60,000 bases of DNA, from the NCBI GenBank assembly GCA_030704615.1, contig CM060732.1, forward strand, positions 75,003,053 to 75,063,052, given 5' to 3'. Positions 22,057-31,608 of the stretch are shown piece after piece. The notes below the pieces were generated by a model. It had not been told where the DNA came from. It worked only from the letters and a program-made list of their open reading frames with translations, and ran no database searches. Position numbers and translations under genes: made by a program. Origin of the DNA: Takakia lepidozioides (lineage: Eukaryota > Streptophyta > Takakiopsida > Takakiales > Takakiaceae). How positions within the stretch are numbered: the first letter of the stretch is position 1; every line of letters starts with the position of its first letter.

Positions 22057-23380
22057 TGCAGGTGGAGTCTGCTGCAGCCGTGACTCGAGGAGCAGCACGA
22101 GTTCCTGAGCCACGAAGTGCAGAGGTGGAATTGGATCCACAGCGTGGGGAGGCAAGCCATCAGGCGAGGCTTCCTCAGTCATTCACATTGGCGGAGACTG
22201 TGTCGACGCCATCCATGGCACCTAGTTCTCGCCCGACTGTTACCGAGGCGGAGGTTACTATGCCATTGGGGAGAGCTACACGTGCAGCACTGACACCTGC
22301 TACCAAGGCTAGTGCAGCCGGTGTGTTGTTGGGGGCAGCCACCTCTGTGTGTCAAGCCCCACTATTCTCGGCAACCATGATTGCGACGCCGGGAATAAGA
22401 CCAGCTGTAGTGTTCAGACTAGCAGCAACACTCTGTGAGAGTGGGGATGTCACTTCATCTTGGAAGGTGTAGTGGCAGAGGGATCCTCGGATTTGAGGGT
22501 CAAGACTGCCACGGCTGCGCCCTGGCAAGCTGCAGCTACCAGATTGACGGAACTGCCAGCTAGGCCAGCCTTTGAGCGCGCCATGGTGACACCTGGAACT
22601 GTCTTGTTAGACAACCATGAGGGCATTTTCTCTTTGAGTGGACCGGCAGGCAAGAAGTACCGGCCACTGCGGGTCTTGTTGGACTCGGGAGCCCAGCCAC
22701 TGATGTTGGGCAGAGCTGCTATTGCAGGTTTGGGCCTCATGGAGGCGGATATGGAGCCTTGTCCTTTCCAGATACAGACATCTCTGGGAGGATCAGAGCA
22801 GGCTCGGGGCATGACACGGCATCAGTTGGCCATTAGACTGCAGCCGGATCATCCTGTAGATGGCTCAGTGATGCGGGTCAAGGCCATTGTGACAGACGCG
22901 GTCTCTTACGATGTCCTCGTTGGTGGGGCAATGTTATATCCCATGGGCTTCACCCTGGACTTTTGGGAGGAGTCAGCATCCTACAGGCCTGGATGGCAAT
23001 CAGGGGATGGTCGTCGTGCACAGCTCCCTGTGACATTCATTGGGGATATTGCGGCTGCCCAACGGGGCAAGATGCCAACACTAGCCGCCTTTACAGCTGC
23101 AGTTAGTTGGCCTAGAGAGTTGTTGGAAGGCAATGCCCATGCAGAGGATGTACCACCTCTAGTAGAGTAGGATGACATGCATGGTATGGCGGAGTTGCCT
23201 GCCATGGTTGCTCACACTCCATTGTGGGGTACGAGCAAGGATTTGCAGCAGGTTGCTGATCGATGGGTGCAACAAGCTTGGGTAGAGGCTTTTGTACCGT
23301 CAGGAGAGGAGGAGAGTGCGGGTATTGCACCAGGACCACCTCAGTTGTCACCATTGGATACCACACCTATTGTGTGGTAG
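22057..23380 (+). pseudogene. Linker and aspartic protease
   Basis: After gag the frame changes: 22,060-22,470 is open in a different frame and Ala/Thr-rich with no domain seen. A 236-codon frame at 22,460-23,170 follows. It holds the retropepsin-like core RVLLDSGAQPLMLGRAAI, with DSG as the active-site triad, and a later hydrophobic block SYDVLVGGAMLYPMGFTLDF typical of gag-pol proteases. It ends at TAG 23,168. A same-frame segment then runs to another TAG at 23,378, four bases before the methyltransferase ATG. The protease would cut the Gag-Pol polyprotein. Because protease and methyltransferase share one frame, interrupted only by two TAG codons, they were probably once a single polyprotein. 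Confidence 0.8.
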
Positions 23381-23383
23381 TAT

Positions 23384-24643
23384 ATGGATGAAGGCATTTG
23401 CCTTCTGGACTTGTTTGGCGGGATCAGCACCGGATTGGCTGCTGTGCTACAGGCAGGTGCGCGGGTAAGGCGTTATCTGTATGTGGAGAGGGATGAGACT
23501 GCACGACGCGTCTCACTGCGCCATGTGGCTCAGTTAGTACAGCAGTACCCTGTTTTGTTGCCAGTGTCTGCAGTTCGTGAATACCAACAAGCCTTGCCAG
23601 CAGACATTTCGTTGTTGGGGGCGCAGGATTTGGAGCAGGTTGGCTCCATTGATCTGGTAGTGGCAGGTTGGCCCTGCCAAGGGCATTCATCAGCCGGGCA
23701 TGGCAATGGATTGCGAGACTCAAGGATAGGTCTGTTTTGGGAGATGATGCGGGTTTTGCGCCACTTACAGCTTCATCAAGCTGTATCTCCAGCATACATC
23801 TTGGAGAATGTGCCACTGATGGGTGATTCTCAGGCCAGGGTGATGGCCAGTGTGCATCAAGTCCGGTCGTGGCTTGGGTCAGCAGTGTTGCTGGATGCAG
23901 CTGCAGTGGGGTCACGGGCTCATTGTCCACGGCTTTGGTGGACTAACTTGATGCCACCCGCACTGCTCAAGCGTGCATTTGATGGGGTGCAGCGGCCAAC
24001 ACACCTCACCGTGGATGACATTTTGGACACAGGGAGGCAGTCTCAACGTGTGAGACACGATGACCGTTCGCCTTTGGCAGTGGTCAACAGGGTGGGTCAA
24101 CCACGAGCAGCATTACCTACACTGCTCAGCTTCCCAGGATCCCATGCTTTTCGGGATGGTGGACTTGGCTTCTTGTGGGATAGCCAGTTGCAACAGTTAG
24201 TGGAGCCTAATGCCGACGAGCGAGAGCGGGCTATGGGATTTTCCACTGGGACCACGGCGGTGCCTTCTCTTTCTGAGGCATCACGTCGTCAGGTGTTGGG
24301 GCAAGCAATGGATCTCAATTGCTTGACCTGGATTATCAGCTTGGCTATGGCTGAGCAACGTAGAGTGCGGAGTGCACTTCCCTTGACGGTCTCTCTGCCT
24401 ACCGAGACGGTACAGGCAGCGAGTGGGGGCGAGCCGGTGAGGACCACGGGGTGTAGACATCCATGGCACACGTGGGAGGTGCTCGAGGTTCAGAGGGAGT
24501 TGGCAGCCAAGGCAGCTGTGATGGACGAGGTTGGGGATTCTTCTCGGGATGAAGAGGTTCTCAATGATGAGATGATAGGGCAGGATGAGGCCTTGTCATT
24601 GACTGAGCAGGAAGGGAGTACTGCTCAAGAGGTTGCAGCATAG
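23384..24643 (+). CDS. DNMT3-like C5 cytosine DNA methyltransferase domain in retrotransposon pol
   Basis: A 419-codon open frame, ATG at 23,384, would transfer methyl from S-adenosylmethionine to cytosine C5. Motif order is canonical: I, DLFGGISTG (residues 9-17); II, Glu35 in YVERD; IV, GWPCQGHSS with catalytic Cys98; VI, ENV (141-143); VIII, SRAHCPRLWWTNL (177-189); IX/X, ERERAMGFSTG followed by RRQVLGQAM. The AH-x-x-R-x-x-W-x-NL form of motif VIII resembles the DNMT3/DRM branch (family form SAAHRARYFWGNL) more than DNMT1. Here the first Arg of that motif is Cys181 (TGT, one C-to-T step from CGT). No N-terminal PWWP, ADD or UBA domain is present. The last 100 residues are acidic and unassigned. 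The frame sits between protease and RT in the same phase, separated by TAG codons. Such elements are known from charophytes and dinoflagellates. Confidence 0.93.
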   Translation: MDEGICLLDLFGGISTGLAAVLQAGARVRRYLYVERDETARRVSLRHVAQLVQQYPVLLPVSAVREYQQALPADISLLGAQDLEQVGSIDLVVAGWPCQGHSSAGHGNGLRDSRIGLFWEMMRVLRHLQLHQAVSPAYILENVPLMGDSQARVMASVHQVRSWLGSAVLLDAAAVGSRAHCPRLWWTNLMPPALLKRAFDGVQRPTHLTVDDILDTGRQSQRVRHDDRSPLAVVNRVGQPRAALPTLLSFPGSHAFRDGGLGFLWDSQLQQLVEPNADERERAMGFSTGTTAVPSLSEASRRQVLGQAMDLNCLTWIISLAMAEQRRVRSALPLTVSLPTETVQAASGGEPVRTTGCRHPWHTWEVLEVQRELAAKAAVMDEVGDSSRDEEVLNDEMIGQDEALSLTEQEGSTAQEVAA

Positions 24644-26240
24644 CAACCACGGGACGCGTCCTCTACCCCTAAGCCCACTGGACTTAAGGTTGCAGTTACG
24701 GAGGACAATTGGGAGCCTGACATTGGACCCATTGTCACCGGAGGAGAGAGACGACGTATACGGCGGTTCCTGAGGGCTTACAGGAATTGCTTTGCCTTCA
24801 GTTTGAAGGACTTGGGAGCACTGAAGGGTCAAGAGATCCGTATTGAGTTGGCCACTGACACGCCAATCTTTCGGAGACCCTATAGATACAGTGACATGGA
24901 GAGGTCTTTGATTCAGATGAGGACTCAAGATCTCTGGGAGGCAGGTTTGGTAGAGCTTTCTGGTGGAGAGTATGCTTCAGCCACAGTGATGCCAGCCAAG
25001 AAGGATGTCTATGGCAATTGGACGGAGAGACGTATGTGCGGTGATTACCGGCCTGTAAATCGTCAGACCAAGTCCGATAGGTATGCCATGCCGACACAGA
25101 AGAGATCTTTGATGCCATTGGGCATTCCAAGGTCTTTAGCACGTTGGATTTACGATCCGGATATCACCAGTTGCCGATCAAGGAGGCGGATAAGCAAAAG
25201 ACGGCATTCTGGGGGATCAATGAGTACGGGAAGGATTGCCTATACCAGTGGCGGTTCTTACCATTTGGGCTTAAAAACGCTCCCGCTGAGTTTCAAAGAG
25301 TCATGGACAGGATTCTAGCAGGGGTGGAGTTTGCTCGGTGCTACATAGATGACATCATCATCTTTAGTGCTACGGTGGAGGAGCATGAGAGACACCTTCA
25401 GGGGGTATTTGAGCGCTTGAGGACGCACGGATTGAAGTTACATCCGGGCAAGTGCAAGTTTTTCCACAACCAGATTGAGTATCTGGGTCACATGATATAT
25501 CCTGGAGGATTGGGGGTACAGCAGACTAAGGTAGAGTCCATTGCACAGGTTCCACGCCCCACGGATGTGAGCCGAGTTCGAGCTTTCATGGGGTTAGCAA
25601 ACTATTACAGACGGTTTGTTAAGGGATTTAGTGCCATTGCAAAGGCTCTAACCAAACTGACCAAGGTGGACCAGGAGTGGCAGTGGGAAGATGAGCAAGA
25701 ACAAGCTTTTCAAGAGCTCAAGGCGAGGTTGACCTCGGCGCCCATCTTGAGACGACCTATCAGGGGGCGTCCTTTTCAGCTGCATACAGATTGGAGCATG
25801 CTGGGGCTTGGAGCGGTGCTCACACAGGTGGATGATGAGGGAAGAGAGTTCGTAGTGGCTTATGCTAGCCGCTCAAACAATGCTGCAGAGTCTAAGTATA
25901 GCTCATATGAGGGAGAATGCTTAGCTGCAGTGTGGGCCGTGGCACATTTCAGGTGCTATCTATACGGCAATCTCTTCACCCTTGTCACGGATCACCAACC
26001 ACTCAAGTGGTTGATGGAGTCAGACAAGCTTACGGGGAAGCTTACACGGTAGGCACTCATCCTTCAAGAGTATGACTTTCAGGTGGTGCATCGACCGGGT
26101 TTGGTCAATCGCAATGCAGATGGGTTGAGTCGCAATCCATGCACGAGCCAGCAGGATGACACTGGAGCTCGGTGGCATGGTGAGACGGACGAGGAGATGG
26201 TGCCCGGATGGCATGCATCTGCATTTCTGTGTATCTTGGC
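24644..26240 (+). pseudogene. Reverse transcriptase and RNase H (Ty3/gypsy)
   Basis: RT begins in the methyltransferase's frame (to about 25,098) with IRIELATDTPIFRRPYRYS and the MCGDYRPVNRQT block. A small deletion near 25,098, inside the stretch that families read as PTPEEIFDAI, shifts the frame. RT then continues at 25,100-26,052 with LDLRSGYHQLPIKEADKQKT, WRFLPFGLKNAPAEFQRVMD and the catalytic CYIDDIIIFS. The RT connection AFMGLANYYRRFVKGFS and RNase H (FQLHTDWSMLGLGAVLTQVD, SSYEGECLAAVWAVAHFRCY, TLVTDHQPLKWL) follow. A TAG at 26,050 stands where families have Trp (R-W-A-L-I-L-Q-E-Y-D). The first RNase H Asp is preserved in HTDWS. The segment copies element RNA to DNA in particles. Confidence 0.92.
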
Positions 26241-26287
26241 AGCGGAAAGCTAGGTTGGACCTGCAACAGGGATGACTGTAGATCAAA

Positions 26288-27430
26288 GTGTCTGAGGACC
26301 CTGAGGCCAGCAATGAGCAAGGTGGTGCCAAAGATATACATGAGGATTCAGTTGTGTTGGACTACCTCCGCACTGGAGACACTGCAGCCACTATGACTGC
26401 CAAGGAGAGGGATCGGATCCTACAACGAGCCAAGAGGTTCAAGTGGGAGGGGACACACCTGCTCCGAGTGTGGGAGGATGGTTGAGTGAGGATTGTGCCT
26501 CACCCAACACAGCGGGCATGGTTAGTGCGGCATGCCCATGAGGAGTTGGGGCATTTTGGGGTGCGACGCACTCATAGTCTACTGCAGGGGCAGTATTGGT
26601 GGCGTGGTATGCACACAGAGGTGCAACAATTTGTGGCTAGGTGCATGGTGTGTGACAGGGTGCGTGCTTCATTCAATGCCCCTACTCCACAATTGCACCC
26701 TCTTCCGATCATGGGATTGGGCTACAGGTGGAGTCTTGACTTCGCAGGGCCGTTGCCACTGACCATGCGCCACAACAAGTACGTGTTGGTGATGGTGGAG
26801 CACTTCTCCAAGTGGATTGAATTGGTTCAATTGCCTGATAAGGCTAGTGAGCGAGCTGCGTATGCATTCTTGGATTGTGTGCTTAGCCGATTCGGTGCTC
26901 CAGCTGAGGTACTCACAGACCAAGGGAGAGAGTTCTTGGGGGAGTTTCAGGCTTTGTGTGACAAGGCCTTGATAGACCACCGCACCACTTCTCGGGATCA
27001 TCCTGAGGCCGATGGCTTGGCAGAGAGAGTTGTTCAGATAGTAAAGAGGGGTTTGCGCAAGTATGGCTTGAAGAAAGGACACCTAGGAGATTGGGACCTT
27101 CAGTTACCCTGGTTAGCCATGGGCTACAGGTTCAGCAAACAAGCATCACTTGCCTCCTTCTCACCATACTTTCTTCTCTTTGGCCGAGAGCCGGATTTGC
27201 CTACATCCATTTGCAGAGAAGCTGCTACAGTTCTTAACCTTAACGATCCGGATGTATGGGCACGTGCATGTGAGCAGCGTGCAAAGTTGTTCAAGAAAGT
27301 CATGCCAATGGCTTTTAAGAACCTTGCCATCGCACAACACCATGATACGTTGAGGTATGCTACCATACGTGGTGGGGGCTATCATCATGGGGTTCGGAGA
27401 TTCAACCCTGGTGACTATGTTTACCTGTAG
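26288..27430 (+). pseudogene. Integrase (HHCC zinc domain and DDE core)
   Basis: A stop, TGA at 26,483, splits the frame in the segment just before the zinc domain (DG-stop-VRIVPHP). The zinc domain is HAHEELGHFGVRRTHSLL with CMVC. The DDE core has Asp in WSLDFAGPLPL, Asp in LTDQGREFLGEF and Glu in DHPEADGLAERVVQIVKRGL. The C-terminal part has the GPY/F-region-like RFNPGDYVYL and then TAG at 27,428. It inserts the DNA copy into chromosomes. The frame differs by one from RNase H, so a further small indel lies between 26,240 and 26,288. Confidence 0.92.
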
Positions 27431-27448
27431 CAAACTACTCCTACGACC

Positions 27449-27778
27449 TTGGATGTGACTGCAGGACGTGTTATTTTGAGGGTTCGAGAGGTCTTGCCCT
27501 CAGGCGTCTTGGTCTTGGAGGGTCGGGATGGCATAACTTGGAAGGACCATGTGCGTAATTGTGCGCCATGTCACCTTCCGAATGTCGATGGCAGGATTGA
27601 CCCAAACCTGACAGTGGTATCTGCAGGTTTGAGGTGCATGTTGTGTGGGTCTGCTAGAGGGGCAGCCACCATGCTGGTGTGTGATCGATGCTCTAGAGGT
27701 TGGCATATGGGATGCTTGACTCCACCTCTTGAGATGGTTCCGGATGGGGATTGGTTATGTCCACATTGCATTGGATAG
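27449..27778 (+). CDS. Integrase C-terminal tail with PHD finger
   Basis: This frame continues the integrase frame beyond the TAG at 27,428. Residues 1-40 complete the integrase tail (GRVILRVREVLPSGVLVLEG). Residues 63-107 form a perfect C4HC3 PHD finger: Cys63, Cys66, Cys78, Cys81, His86, Cys89, Cys104 and Cys107, with the typical LVCDRCSRGWHMGCLTPPLE and DGDWLCPHC. PHD fingers read the histone H3 tail. Chromoviruses usually carry a chromodomain in this place to direct integration, so a PHD finger here is a likely targeting module. It lacks the tyrosine-rich cage expected of H3K4me3 readers and looks closer to the fingers that bind unmodified H3K4; that is inference. The protein ends at TAG 27,776. 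Confidence 0.9.
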   Translation: MDVTAGRVILRVREVLPSGVLVLEGRDGITWKDHVRNCAPCHLPNVDGRIDPNLTVVSAGLRCMLCGSARGAATMLVCDRCSRGWHMGCLTPPLEMVPDGDWLCPHCIG

Positions 27779-28027
27779 TGGGAGTGGATACAACCATGGA
27801 GGGCTAACAAGAAACGCAAAGCCAAGCTACTAAGGGACCTTGAACACACGAGGTCTTGACTCAAGTTCATAGATTGCAAGACGTCGACTAACGATGGGGC
27901 TACTCTTGTACCCGGCCTCTTGGTCTATAGAGTTTGAGTACAATAGGGACAGTGATAGAGGACTTCGTACGGCTGTGGCTATTACATCTTGTAGCTATCT
28001 AGAGGTAGAGAGACCTATCCACCAGCT

Positions 28028-28038
28028 AGGGGGGCGAT
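28028..28038 (+). other. Polypurine tract of the DNMT element
   Basis: AGGGGGGCGAT lies directly before TGTGGCAG at 28,039, where LTR segment A begins. A purine tract here, and none before segment B at 28,126, shows that the complete LTR is A plus B. Confidence 0.65.
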
Positions 28039-28477
28039 TGTGGCAGACTACTTTATTGTGCATATATGTGTGGTGTGGTTTGGACAGCGATGTAGTTGTG
28101 TAGCGATATGTATGCGCACGACAGCTGTCAAGTTAAATAAGCACAGTGTGAAAACAACTAGAATAAAGCTAGTTATTTGTACTTAACACTTGGATTTAGG
28201 TCAAGTGTTAAATCAGGTGTCAAGTTTAGTTTGACACTTGAACCGCCTTATCTTCACGAGAGCGGCAGTCGCGTAGCTCATCTCTCTCGAGTTGAGCCTG
28301 CGCAACCGAGCTCCTTCATCGTCTAGAACTGAGTGTACTTATGATGGGAGGATAGGTTGTTGTGGGGTGGAGTCCCCATAGCTTGGGGTGCCCCTGGCTC
28401 GACTTCTGTTTTAAAGAGTGATGATGAGATGGATTTCATGTTTCTTGTGTTAAGAGTGTTCTTAGCTTTTCTTATCA
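28039..28477 (+). repeat. 3' LTR, complete (segments A + B)
   Basis: 439 bp from TGTGGCAGAC to CTTATCA, preceded by the purine tract. Segment A is 28,039-28,124 and segment B is 28,126-28,477. The A/B border is the perfect 10-bp palindrome GACAGCTGTC (28,120-28,129). Confidence 0.8.
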
Positions 28478-28478
28478 T

Positions 28479-28564
28479 TGTGGCAGACCACTTTATTGTG
28501 CATATATGTGTGGTGTGGTTTGGACAGCGATGTAGTTGTGTAGCGATATGTATGCGCACGACAG
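28479..28564 (+). repeat. Second copy of LTR segment A
   Basis: It repeats 28,039-28,124 with a single difference. It follows the 3' LTR after one extra T (28,478) and stops exactly at the A/B palindrome. The 5' LTR begins at that same palindrome, so the two partial LTRs are complementary halves of one LTR. Confidence 0.9.
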
Positions 28565-30264
28565 TGGGTCCACACTATTGTAGAATTTGCTTGTTGGTTT
28601 GAGTTGCAATCAAACCAAATTTGCGTTGCAAACATTCATGTTCATTTATTATTTATTTGGGAGAAGGTGATGGAAGGGCCGAAATATATTAGTAAAGCGA
28701 GAAAAAAATAACCTCGAAGTACAAACCATGAAGGATGAAAAAGGGGACACCCCCCGGTATTTACTTGATATGTCGATAGTACGATTACTCATATGAGTAA
28801 AGGTCGAGAGCAATTAATTTGACAAAATGACATAAACCATCCGAAATACCAATACAACGTCGGAGACCTTTCAATACCTAGTTCTATTATACTAAGCAAT
28901 TCTTTCAAAGGTACTAGGATTCAATCATTGCCGCCTGCCCATGATGATTATGCCCGCAGTGTCTTTTTAAGGCAAAACAGTTTTTTTTTTTTTCCTTTTA
29001 TTTTACAGTTTGATGTTTGAGTATATTAGTGGTTTGGATGGAAAAGTTTAAACCGGATCCAAATATAAGGCAAATTAGGTTCTTAGGAACCTGGTTGAAA
29101 ATACCCTTGTTGAGAAGTGACCGGCCTTGAAATCAATACCCAGCCAACACTACAATGCGGGAAAGATTGATGTGTTCCCCTTAGACACAGTGAGGGACAA
29201 AAACATAAGCATATTCTACGAAAAATATTCTTTATCATTGAAGATTGAGAAGGGATCGCATAGAATAGACATACAAGGATGTATGACAGCTTCAGGTGAA
29301 CCTCAGAACCTAGTGTAGAAAAACCTTGGTATCAGGTCATCCAACCACAGGGTTAGCATAGCTCATTATCCAATTGATCATATTACATCATTAGAGAATT
29401 CAAAGTAATCCGTGGTGCACTCCAGGGGCATTGTTCAATAGCCAAACATAAGACAGAGGTCGGCTTGCCATGTGAAGACACAGGTTCCATGTATCAGAAA
29501 AGGGAAGTGGAACAACCTTGGTCGAGCCAGCCAAATTTTTGATCTTTAAGATCCATTGATTGTCGAGGAGAAACTCAATTCAACCCTGGAGACTTCATCC
29601 AGCTGAGTTTATTGAAGCATGTTGTATGAACACCTGGGACTTGAAAACAACAGTCATGAAAGTTATTTGCAAAAATAGCAAATGGAAGATACAGAGCAAC
29701 TGTGGGTAATGAAGTTCGTAAAATAGAGCTACTCCAACAATTCATTTTCTCACAACTGGCCATTAAACTCCAGGGAGGTCAACACAAGCAAGGCTTTGAG
29801 AAGAAAGCAAATGAAGTTTTCAAGAATTGGAGAGTGAAAAAAAAAAGCGAATCCGGGATAAGACAGTGGGGCAAACCTCGCATGATCACATTTTCTATCC
29901 TGCTTTGTGGACCAAAACAAGAAGGTCGACCTCAACTTCATTTGACAGGGCCAGTCGGACTACTGGAGCGAGCCTCCTGCTATGGAGTGACCCCTGGTTT
30001 ACACTCCTGGCACCCCCCCTTCCTATCCCCACTTTATTGATCCCTTGCAAATGTGGGGAAGTGTCTAATCAAAAGGCCGGGTCGAGAGAACTCCACTGCG
30101 CCCAAATGGTGATGGGACAATGGATTTGCGGATTACAGCTCCATATCCTCCACGTCTAGCAAGGGAAACCGCAGAATTGATGCATGCCTGATAATTGCTC
30201 TCCAGAAACATGCATCGACGAGAAATTCTTTCACTGACTCTGCTAGATCTACATAATGGCATCT
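28565..30264. other. Spacer between two retrotransposons, no gene recognised
   Basis: There are short open frames on both strands, the longest about 110 codons around 29,702-30,159, with no family resemblance. A run of T lies at 28,980-28,994. It may be old repeat sequence, but I found no second copy in the window. Confidence 0.4.
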
Positions 30265-30604
30265 TGTTGGAATATTTGAGCTTCTAAAAAGTTCATCAGT
30301 GATGAGGAGTGTTTGAATGGCAAGACGCTCATGTGCTGCTTTGACTGTTGAGTATTTTAGTCAAAGAAGATCGACGACGTCTAGATCTGTAACGGTCGAA
30401 CAGATCAGATCAATAGCTCCACTCAATATGTGAAGTAGGCTAATTTAGTGTCCAAACCACTCCGCCAGTCGCCACTAGTTAATCATGAAAAGAGTAGTGC
30501 TAATTCCCTGCTCTCTCTGATACTTAGGACTAGTATATTATGCTTGCTTCGGGGTTAATGAAGTAGACTTCGGACATCTCATTTCTCCTTCACGATTCCT
30601 AACA
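30265..30604 (+). repeat. 5' LTR of the copia element
   Basis: It begins TGTTGGAATA and ends CCTAACA directly before the primer site, 340 bp, a usual copia LTR form. The left border is inferred from the TGTTGGAA start, since there is no second copy to align. Confidence 0.7.
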
Positions 30605-30620
30605 TGGTATCAGAGCGGGT
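30605..30620 (+). other. tRNA-iMet primer-binding site
   Basis: TGGTATCAGAGCGGGT is the standard plant retrotransposon site complementary to the 3' end of initiator tRNA-Met. It contrasts with the self-priming site of the element at 16.75 kb. Confidence 0.9.
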
Positions 30621-30695
30621 TAGTTGATAGGGTCTCTTAGAAGCTGACACTGTCAGTAGAACTCTTAGTAGTATTCTAAGTTTCCTTGAGTCAAT

Positions 30696-31608
30696 ATGGC
30701 CCATGGGGAGAGCAGCATGTCTGAGAGCTCCAAACTGGGAGGACAGTCCAATTATAGCACGTGGAAATTCCGTGTATCCAGTTTGCTACAGAGAGATGAG
30801 CTCATAGATGTAGTTGAGCCAAATGCCGATGGGATCTTTATGCCGATTGAGGAAGAATTCCAGGCTGACCAGGATCGGAGGAAGAAGAAGCGATTATTAG
30901 CCTATTCGTGAAAGATGAAATCGTGTCGCATATTGCTGGGATCACTGATCCAGCGCAGATGTGGCAAGCTTTGAAGGACCTGTTCGAACAGCGAAGTAGT
31001 GTGCGACGTTTGTTACTCAAGACCAAGCTCACAAATCTTCGATTGGAGGAGGGAGGTTCAGTTGCCAATTACTTCAAGCAGCTGAAGGACTAATCAACCA
31101 GCTAGCTAACATTGGTGAGGTGGTACGAGAGGATGAACTCTTTGAGCAAATTCTTGTTACACTTCCCAAGAGCTATGAATCACTTGCCAACACGCTGATC
31201 TACCGTGTTGAACTTCCCACTCTTAGCGAGCTAACTGGCATTTTACTACACGATGAGGCTAAGAAGGAAATCCGAGGGAAGAAAACAGAGGACGAGGCTC
31301 TGTTCATCAAATCCAAATTCAACAAGGCCAAGGTCTATGACAAGAATCGTAAGGGTGGTGGAGCAAAACGGGAGGGAAGCTGCAATTTTTGTGGCAATCC
31401 AAATCACTGGATGCGCACATGTGTTGAACTTTCAAATGAAATCAAACGCCGAGCAATAGAGCGTGAGCGTAAGGTGAATAGTGTTAATCTTGTGGAGGAA
31501 AGGAGCGATGAAGAAATCGACAATTTCCATGAATGCAACGATGCACCAAGAGAACTAGCTACAGACATCTTGGAACTGAATTTGGCTGAATACGACAAAT
31601 CCAACTAG
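30696..31608 (+). pseudogene. copia gag with one zinc knuckle
   Basis: It begins MAHGESSMSESSKLGGQSNY, then the gag block STWKFRVSSLLQRDELIDVV and AQMWQALKDLFEQRS. The knuckle is CNFCGNPNHWMRTC (C-x2-C-x4-H-x4-C) near 31,381-31,422. Stops at about 30,909 and 31,091 and small shifts break it into three frames. The protein would package element RNA. Confidence 0.85.

Larger units (their letters stand above)
16751..28564 (+). mobile_element. Ty3/gypsy retrotransposon encoding a DNMT3-like methyltransferase and a PHD finger
   Basis: An 11.8 kb LTR element. Its order is LTR segment B (16,751-17,104), self-primer site, long leader with probable captured cDNA, pre-gag ORF, gag with two zinc knuckles, protease, cytosine methyltransferase, RT, RNase H, integrase, PHD finger, purine tract, LTR segments A+B (28,039-28,477) and a second A (28,479-28,564). 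The RT-RNase H-integrase order is that of Ty3/gypsy. The LTR copies differ at about five positions in roughly 335 bp plus a small terminal indel, so insertion was fairly recent. Even so, the coding region has nine in-frame stops (seven TAG) and shifts near 22,100-22,460, 25,098 and 26,250. No clear target-site duplication flanks it. Confidence 0.93.

Noticed and set aside
23384-24643. Idea that the methyltransferase is a host DNMT gene disrupted by insertions
   Set aside because: It shares phase with protease before it and RT after it, is separated from each only by TAG codons, and has no introns or host regulatory domains.
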